Shown: positions 56,699-64,000 of the stretch, one piece after another
Layout of the letters: each line of letters begins with the position of its first letter
Numbering within the stretch: position 1 is the first letter of the stretch
Origin: Costus lasius
Lineage: Eukaryota > Streptophyta > Magnoliopsida > Zingiberales > Costaceae
Length of the DNA stretch: 64,000 bases
Direction: 5' to 3'
Assembly (NCBI GenBank): GCA_027563935.2
Contig: CM050450.1
Span: 25,531,439-25,595,438, forward strand
The notes under the pieces: generated by a model
Told to the model about the DNA's origin: nothing
Seen by the model: only the letters and a program-made list of their open reading frames with translations
Databases searched by the model: none
Program-made: the position numbers and the translations under genes

Positions 56699-59396
56699 GA
56701 AGGATTCAAAGGTAGCCAAATCTCTACAAAAGTGAGAAGAATCACTTACTAAGTGCTTGCTCAACCGCATAATCAAAAGACGAAGTGTTTTAAGAGAAAA
56801 ATTACATAGCCTAGTAAGTGTTCATACAATACTCAACATATCACATCGAAAGAGGAAACATATCAACTCTTTTTAAATAATTCTCCTGCATCAATGCTAA
56901 TTGTATATATTATTTTATTCTAATTTATTTAAATTTATGTATATATACTCCTCCACTTGAAGCTTTTGGTATTTGATTTGTCCTGAGTAGTTAGATAGTG
57001 TTGTATTTTGACTATTTGACGCGTATATGTTGTAAAGCTTGTGACCGACATGTGATGATGAATTTGATTCCATGTTTTGGTATATGGATTGATTGATCTA
57101 ATTTTTAGCTTTTGACATCAAATAAGTTAGTTTTAGTTTTTCTTATTGTGGTTTAGTTGTCAATGATGTTAACAAATGTTAGATATAAATATTTGAGTGT
57201 GATATGCTGGTTGATTTTTTATTTTGGTTTACTTGTGAATGATGTGAACAGACGTTAGATATAAATATTTGAGTTTGATATACAGGTCAATTTATGTTAT
57301 GTTTTGTAGATTTTATTGTCGGTTTTCTGTAACATATTGGTTTTTGTGATCATTAAATAGCAGAAATTGTTCCATTTGAGAGTGAAATTATAGCAGGGGT
57401 TTTCCGTCAAATAATCTCTACTGCATCTTGCCTCACACCCCAGGTTCCACTAAGAAGGGGCTTTGAAGATGGATTTGAAGGTAGCTAGCATCCTCTCTTT
57501 GTACCCGTACAAATGTTGTATCTTGTACTCTTTCTATGGCATGTAAATCATCAACCTACGGCTAAATAAATAGTGGAACAAGTATCTTTGATAGCTCAAT
57601 TATATTCCATCGTATACTTGATGACCCCAAGGTCCTCCAAAAATAACCTAGTAGATGTACTAGCTGACATATTATAATTCGATATTGTTTAGTCTTTATA
57701 GCATAGATTATGGCTTGTTGGTGAATCATCAAGCAACCCAAGTGAGATCATAGGTCATGGCATATCCCCACAATGTGCACATGCAACACTACTCAATCCA
57801 TTACTAGAGTATGTATACAATTCAATTATTTACTCAGGTACCAGCTAACAAAATTAGAAATAGATATAAACATCTAACTCGTCAAATGCAGCTACACTAA
57901 TCAAGAACACATCAATCACGAGCATGGACCAATGCATATAATGTCGAGGTCAAGAGGATTGGAAACAAACCAATCAGTACAAGTAATAAACGAGTTATGG
58001 TGTCGGCATCTACTCTAACTATATATTAAATTAGATTTATATCATGAATCTACAAATGTACTGACGCTAATTAGAATAAAGGTAGAGGTAGTTTCCTACC
58101 TTAATTGTTGTCCTCTTCCTCTTAGATTTGCTTACATCCTAACTCAGTTCTTTTCCTTGTTTCTACAAGTCATGCAAAACATATATCACTAACTCATTCA
58201 TTATTCATTTCTCTAATTCACTATACATAATGTGACAAACAAAAATACCCCCTACAATTTTTTTCTAAGGGAGCCTCAGGATGATCTACCAAAGAGCAGG
58301 AAGGAGCAGAGTAGGCAAAACCTCACCCTCTTCCTAATCCCTATCAATGAGTTGGCTTCATAGTGCACAAAAACCAAACCAACCCCCCCTTTTTTTATTT
58401 CTTTTGAATACAACCTCGCACAAATTACAACCCTCACCTTTACTCTTCCCTTTTACAAGCAACTAAGGGATAGCCAAGAGAGAAAGGTTGGGAGTATTCA
58501 AGTACCCGCTATAACTTTGCTTGGCAAACAAGTTCACAACATACATTCACCACAATGTGGCATCACACATACAAGCTCAATGCAAGAATAGATCACAGCA
58601 CAACCCAACCAGATCAATGTAGAAAGCCAAGTCAAAATTCTATCAAGAACAAGGCTTGACTTGGCCAAAATCCGTCATGGGAAAATGAGGCTAAACTTGG
58701 CTGCTTGCAAATATAAATTTAGCGAATCAGGGGCACGGCCTGGCCCCAAAACACCAACATAGAAGAACTACCAATTCGTCACTTAAAATTTAGGGATGAA
58801 CATGAACTCGACAGAAGCCATCATACATTACTAATCATCCACACAAAGAAGGAAGAGTTATATCTAGCCCATCACTTTGGGTTGCTCCTCCAAATGGAAG
58901 GGAAGATGTCAACAAACCTCCAAGTCTTAGCCGGGACTTATAGCAGCAGGGGAAGGCATCACCAACCATAGACATGGACAGAGCAAGCTCCCTGTGTACT
59001 TGAGCAGCTTCCCAGCAAGGAGTTCGACCAGGAGGGGGAACGTCACTCATGTGAACTAGCCTCAGCTAGAGGTGTCGAAGAAGATCCATGGAATAAGGCT
59101 AGAACTGGGACGAGGAAGCTAGTCGAATAAGAACCAAGTTGGGACGAAACTCAAAAACAGAAAACCAAGTGAGCGAGGGAGAAGAACCCAACAAGAACAC
59201 CAATGAAGATCCTCAAGTTAGACCAAGAACCACGAACAGAAAACCAAGTGACAAAGAGGAATGCCGTGGGTGGTAGGGTTGATATCAGGAGTTACCACCC
59301 ATCATCGGCTCCTCAACGAAGCTCCACTCCTCTAGATATGAGCTGGTAAGTCACGTTGGCTGCCAGAGGGCTCGTCGACACCTAGAAGAGATTAGA
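56699..59396. other. unassigned DNA between copia element and E4
   Basis: No gene that I can support. 56930-57360 is AT-rich with two imperfect repeats of a TTAGATATAAATATTTGAG phrase (about 57180 and 57255). From 57700 to 59390 the composition and phrases resemble a decayed minus-strand chromovirus LTR, with poly-T and purine-rich blocks, but I cannot find its ends. A 71-codon minus ORF at 58835-59050 is unremarkable. Confidence 0.35.
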
Positions 59397-60960
59397 TGAT
59401 ATATCATATTTATATAGTATTTTTACTATGATTTTTATACATAATCTCTGCTATTTTTTTAACCATATTTTCACTTAATTTGATTTAAATCCTTTTGTTT
59501 GTTTGGAATCTTCACCTCTCTTTGCTTTTATCATATTTCAGGTAAAACGATTAAATTTTAATAGATTTTGGAAGATTCGAGTGCACGAATAAGTTCTAGA
59601 CATCGAGACAAAGCTGCCCATTAATTTTTAGGCAAAATAGAGCTTATTTGCAAAATTACGGCCCACCTGTAATTTATATCACGGTCATAATATGAAGGGA
59701 AAGCACAGAAAGAATTACAGCCCGCCTGTGATAATCGTCACGTCTGTAATTTCTTTGGTACAAAATTTAGAGTTCACAGAAGGAATCACGGCCTACCCTT
59801 GATTATTTTTACAATCGTGATTTCTTCGAGATTATCCACAGAAACAATTACGGCAGTGCCGTGATTATAATCACTATCGTAATTCTCTATGGTTATTTCC
59901 CAAAACATACAGAGAAAATTACGGGCATGTCATAATTATTATCACAGCCGTAAAGATATTCGCCAGATCTGAGTTTGACTCAGTTTCTCGCTTGATTTAA
60001 TTCCTTTCCACACCAAAATTTGGGGGAAACCTATTCTAAGGATGGAAAACTATATAAGGAAGCTTAGGAGCAATTATCAGGACTTTTTGGTTAATTTTCA
60101 AGGGGGATTCGACAAAGGAGCGTGATTACGGGCGAATGGCGGCAGACGACAATTCTTCACCGGGAAAGCTTTGATTTTCCGATTGATTGGCGTTGATTCT
60201 CATCGGGAAGCCTTGAATACTTCTCTCTTAGTTGATCTCTATTTTTATTTTCCAATTTTATAATCAAACATGGATTTTTGCAACGTGAACAGGATGAACA
60301 TGTCAGCATAAACTCTTTATTCAGGATTTAGGGTGCAACCCTTTATGTTTTCATGACTTGATTGTTTGTTATCTTCTTTTGAAGTAATTTATATATGTTT
60401 GATTTAATTATTGTTGTGATTAATTGCATGTTGATTACTTGCCATAATTTGCATGATTAGAGACATCGAAAGAAGTACTGAGAGGTAAATTGCGACGTCG
60501 GACCTATAATATTTGGACAAGTTGATTTGTACACGAGAGTAGTTCGAATCGGCTTGAAGGATTTTATAGATTTGTCAAGAGCTCATTGGGTCTATCCTGA
60601 GTTAATAACCATGAGAGTAGGGGATTAAGTCGGATAAATACCTGATTGTACTGCTGAGAGAGGGCAATCTGTACATGCGGATAAATCTCCTTCAATACAG
60701 TAAATCCTTTTTAAGATGTTCATAATTAGATAAGTCATGAAACATAGAGTAGTAAACCCAAAATCCTGAATTTTCATCAAATCAATTACAACCAAAGTAT
60801 ATTTTTTTACTATTTCTGCAATTTAGTTGAGATAAAAAACCATTCCATTTGATATTGGTCTAGCTATTGATCTTAAGTAGAGTCAGTACTTGGTCATTGG
60901 TCCTTGTGGGATCGATATTTTTATTACTTTGATTTGTCCATGCACTTGCGGAACACATCA
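59397..60960 (+). mobile_element. E4 5' LTR (about 1.56 kb)
   Basis: Begins about TGATATATCAT and ends CTTGCGGAACACATCA, next to the PBS. TATA-like TATATAAG is at 60051-60058. A palindrome array lies at about 59655-59960. The start is set by analogy with the other LTRs. Confidence 0.8.
59655..59960. repeat. palindrome array in E4 LTR
   Basis: Units such as ATTACGGCAGTGCCGTGAT, ATTACAGCCCGCCTGTGAT and ATTACGGGCATGTCATAAT, 40-60 bases apart, upstream of the TATA box. Confidence 0.75.
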
Positions 60961-60966
60961 AGTTTT

Positions 60967-60984
60967 TGGTGCCGTTGCCGGGGA
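60967..60984 (+). other. E4 primer-binding site (tRNA-Asp type, one mismatch)
   Basis: TGGTGCCGTTGCCGGGGA, 6 bases after the LTR end; one base differs from the E2 site. Confidence 0.85.
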
Positions 60985-61123
60985 CCAATTTCATCAATAT
61001 TGACTTAATCGAAGGATTGATAGACTAGACTTTTGTTTTCTTTTTATTCTATTTAATTCCATATATTTATGTTTTTGAATTAATTGTCTGCTTTTCATCT
61101 TTAGCTCTAATTGTTGATTGTTT

Positions 61124-63469
61124 ATGCCTAGGTGTTCTAGGAAGTTGTTTGAGGAAGATCCGAAACCAGAACGAAATTTTTGCTTGCGCAGAAAACAATT
61201 AGCAAAGGAAATTCTTAAATCTAAGATGGCAGAAGAATAGAGATCTTGAAGGGATTGTCCAGCCCCAAATATGCAAGGGGTTCGCTCTATTATTACTCGC
61301 CCCTGCATAGAGGTGAACAATTTTAAAATCAAGCCATCCCTATTTTCTATGGTTCAACAGAACCAGTTTGGAGGCTTGCCATCTGAGGATTCTAATATGC
61401 ACCTTTCTATATTTCTTGAATATTGTGACACTTTGAAAATGAATGAAATTTCTAATGATGCTTTGAGACTCAGACTCTTTCCTTTTTCTCTTAGGGATAG
61501 AGCTTAAGCATGGCTTCACTCTCATCAGCCAGGTTCCATAATGACTTGGGAGCAGCTTTCAAATGCTTTTCTAGCAAAATTCTTTCCCCTAAGCAAAATT
61601 GCAGAGCTAAGGAACCAAATCACGAGCTTTGTTTAGAAAGAAGGAGAATCATTGTACAAGGCATGGGGCCGATTTAAAGAACTTCAGAGGATGTGTCCAC
61701 ACCATGGCCTCGACAAGTGGGTAATCATTAACAAATTCTGTAATGCATTGAATTATAATACTCATATGACAGTTGATGCTGCCGCCGGTGGGGCGATGAT
61801 GAACAAGTGTATGGAGGATGCTATTAATTTGTTTGAGGAAATGGCTTTGAATCATTGTCAATGGATAAATGGGAGAGTGCCATCTGCCAAGGCGTCAATT
61901 AGGTATGAATTAGATGTTATTACTTCACTTGTCGCCAAGTTTGATTCACTAACCAATAAAATTGATTCTTTAAATCTTAATCCTGTCACTGCTAATGTTA
62001 TTTCGTGTGAGATTTGTGGTAATATAGGACATTATACACAAGATTGTTAGTTGGGAGTTTCTACAGAGGGTGAGTGTAACTCTGAACAAGCAAATGCAAT
62101 TGGAAATTATAATGGAAGACCTCAGACTGATCCATACTCAAGCACTTACAACCCTGGTTGGAGGAACTATCCCAATCTCTCTTGGAGGAGCAATCAAAAC
62201 CAAGCACCTCAAGGTAACAATCGATAGCCCCCTGGCTTTTAGCAAAGACAGTACAATTAGCCTCAACCTCAAGCTCTCCAGAACTCGAACTTGGAAATTC
62301 TAATGGAAACATTTATTGCCACACAAACCAAGCAGAACGATGATTTCAGACATCAAATTGATGATTTTAGGTTAGAATTTAGACATGTTGGTGAGTCTAT
62401 CAAGAATCTAACTTCCAAGATGGAATCTATGGAGACCCATCAGAAGATGTTGGAAACACAGATAGCGCAGCAGGCTAGTTCTTCAAGTAGCCCTACAGGT
62501 AGGCTACCAGGGAAGTCAGAGGTAAACCCACATGAGCACTGCAATGCCACTACAACACACAGTGGGAAACAATTGGAAGAGCCACAGGCACCAGATACAA
62601 TGCAAGACCAAGAGGTGCAGAATTCTGAATCCACAGAGGAAGAGGGAAACAATGGCAAAATATATTCGCAAGATAGGGAGCCAGAACCAGTTTATGTACC
62701 ACCACCTCCCTACAAACCGTCAGTACCTTTCCCTCAAAGATTGGCGAAGGCTAAACTTGACAAACAATTGGAAAACTTTTTAGAGGTAGTTAAAAAAGCT
62801 TTATATTAATATACCTTTCACTGATGCATATCGCAGATGCCTTCATACGCCAAGTTCTTGAAAGAAATTTTGTCCAACAAGAGGAAGTTGGAAGAGCATG
62901 GAACGGTTGCACTCACTGAGGAGTATAGTGTAATAATTCAGAATAAATTGCCACCAAAGCTAAAAGATCCAGGGAGTTTTTCTATTCCTTGTTTGATTAG
63001 TGATATGTCTATTGATCGTGTTTTATGTGATTTAGGGGCTAGTGTCAGTTTGGTGTCATTCTCTGTTTGTAAGAAGCTGGACATTGGAGATCTCAAACCT
63101 ACTTCTGTTTCTCTACAGCTAGCCGACCGCTCTATACGGCATCCGGTAGATATTCTAGAGGATGTGCCTATCAAGTTTGGTAAGTTCTTTATACCTGCTG
63201 ATTTTATTGTCCTTGAGATGGAGGAGGATTCTAAACTTCCCATAATTTTAGGTCGCCCCTTTTTGGCGATAGTTGGAGCCATGATTGATGTTAAGAATCG
63301 GAAGCTCACTTTTAAGATAGGTGAGGATTCTGTAGATTTTGATTTAATAGAAAATCTAAAGAAACCTTCTTTTGCAGGATCCTACTGTAGTGTTGAAGTC
63401 TTAGAAGACACTTCACCTGATTCCAGGATGGAAAATGATCCGTTCGAAGTGTCTTATCAAAGGTTATGA
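61124..63469 (+). pseudogene. E4 gag-protease (one frame, many stops)
   Basis: A single frame from ATG 61124 carries the complete family order: basic N-terminus; gag domain (LRLFPFSLRDRA, AELRNQITSF, LQRMCPHHGLDKWVII, MTVDAAAGGAMM); zinc knuckle CEICGNIGHYTQDC near 62009-62050; YNPGWRNYPNLSW; a coiled stretch ending LETQIAQQAS; a Pro-rich PPPPYKPSVPFPQRL block; then protease with CDLGASVSL (near 63030) and ILGRPFLA. About ten in-frame stops break it but there is no frameshift, and most stops replace Gln. The protein would be particle shell plus processing protease. Confidence 0.88.
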
Positions 63470-64000
63470 CAGTGATGAAGAGAAGGAGGTAAGCTCATAT
63501 TCTACATCACCACTTGAGTCCAAAAAGTTGAAAGAAGAACACTTGAGCGTGAAAGAAGGTAAACCTGATGAAGGAAAGAGGTATGAATATAAAACTCTCC
63601 CAATATGAATTTCTTGGAGAGAACTCTACTTTTTATGTAATTATTAATGCAAATCTTCAAGCATCTTAAACTACTAGGCTTTTAAATGAACTTCGGCTAC
63701 ATAAGAAAGTGATTGGCTATACCCTTGATGATATAAAAGGAATTAATCCTTTTGTTTCTATGCACAGAATATTTTTAGAAGAAGGGAGCAAGCCGTCAAT
63801 TGAGTATCAAAGAAGGCTCAACCCGAACATGAAAGAGGTATTGAAGAAAGAGATTCTTAAACTCCTAGATGCTGGAGTCATCTATCCTATCTCTAACAGC
63901 CAGTGGGTGAGCCTAGTGCATGTTGTGTCGAAGAAAGGAGGGATTACCGTGCTAAAAAATGAAAACAACACTCTTATTCCGACAAGAATGGTAACAGGGT
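63470..64000 (+). pseudogene. E4 linker and start of reverse transcriptase
   Basis: Two frameshifts near 63470 and 63590 lead into a frame with GYTLDDIKGINPFVSMHRI, then KPSIEYQRRLNPNMKEVLKKEI and LLDAGVIYPISNSQWVS, the conserved N-terminal part of gypsy RT. The catalytic centre would lie beyond 64000. A TAA interrupts the linker. This RT is what E1 and E3 lack after their proteases. Confidence 0.85.

Larger units (their letters stand above)
59397..64000 (+). mobile_element. E4: Athila/Tat-like element with RT, 3' part outside window
   Basis: 5' LTR (59397-60960), tRNA-Asp-like PBS (60967-60984), gag-protease (61124-63469) and the start of RT (up to 64000). Unlike E1 and E3, coding sequence goes on past the protease, so E4 belongs to or derives from the autonomous form. 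It is full of stops. The 5' target-site copy would be TTAGA (59392-59396). Confidence 0.85.

Overview
The window is plant nuclear repeat DNA. It holds Ty3/gypsy elements of the Athila/Tat type with a tRNA-Asp-like primer-binding site, a chromodomain gypsy element, Ty1/copia elements and one plant class I phospholipase A1 gene. The GC-rich coding style of that lipase, beside AT-rich repeats, suggests a monocot; this is inference. I see no rRNA, intact tRNA, CRISPR array or bacterial-type operon. Almost everything is retrotransposon, and almost every retrotransposon gene is broken.

Layout, left part (1-27291), a nest of insertions. The 3' end of a copia element (1-2146) sits inside the gag of an Athila/Tat-like gag-protease element E1 (2147-7206). 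E1 is followed by an older Athila-like host H. H's env-like ORF is cut into three pieces (8461-8714, 15410-16191, 22230-22461) by E2 (8715-15409, plus strand, both LTRs, target duplication AATAT) and E3 (16192-22229, minus strand, target duplication ACCCT). The env-like reading runs cleanly across both empty sites, which proves the order of insertion. H ends with its own 3' LTR (23830-25800), which abuts a minus-strand LTR (25803-27291) that H probably entered. E1, E2 and E3 have no visible reverse transcriptase or integrase and look non-autonomous. They share a motif block (GGTCAAGCTA...GGGAGGCAACCC), a hairpin ahead of the 3' LTR, and arrays of short palindromes in their LTRs.

Middle part (27292-33433): unassigned DNA, then two copies of a DAD1-like chloroplast phospholipase A1. 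The first is a fragment inside a perfect 21-bp inverted repeat. The second is a 371-codon ORF lacking the C-terminal part that carries the catalytic His. After them come a 214-bp tandem repeat just upstream of a possible first exon, a ~21-bp minisatellite, and a minus-strand LTR fragment.

Right part (33434-64000): a minus-strand chromovirus E5 with gag, protease, RT, RNase H, integrase and a cut chromodomain (33434-40353). Next is a unique or degenerate stretch with one exon-like ORF and a 460-bp direct repeat. Then a minus-strand LTR element with 3.2-kb LTRs around only 692 bp (44144-51352, target duplication ATCAA), and a gutted minus-strand copia element (about 51893-56698). Unassigned DNA follows, and finally the 5' two-thirds of an Athila/Tat-like element E4 (59397 to beyond 64000) that still has RT.

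The most unusual items are E3, which has one LTR yet a perfect target duplication placed exactly at the internal/LTR junction; the recurrent palindrome arrays and pre-PPT hairpins; the reduced zinc-knuckle ORF of E2; and the LTR element with almost no internal region.
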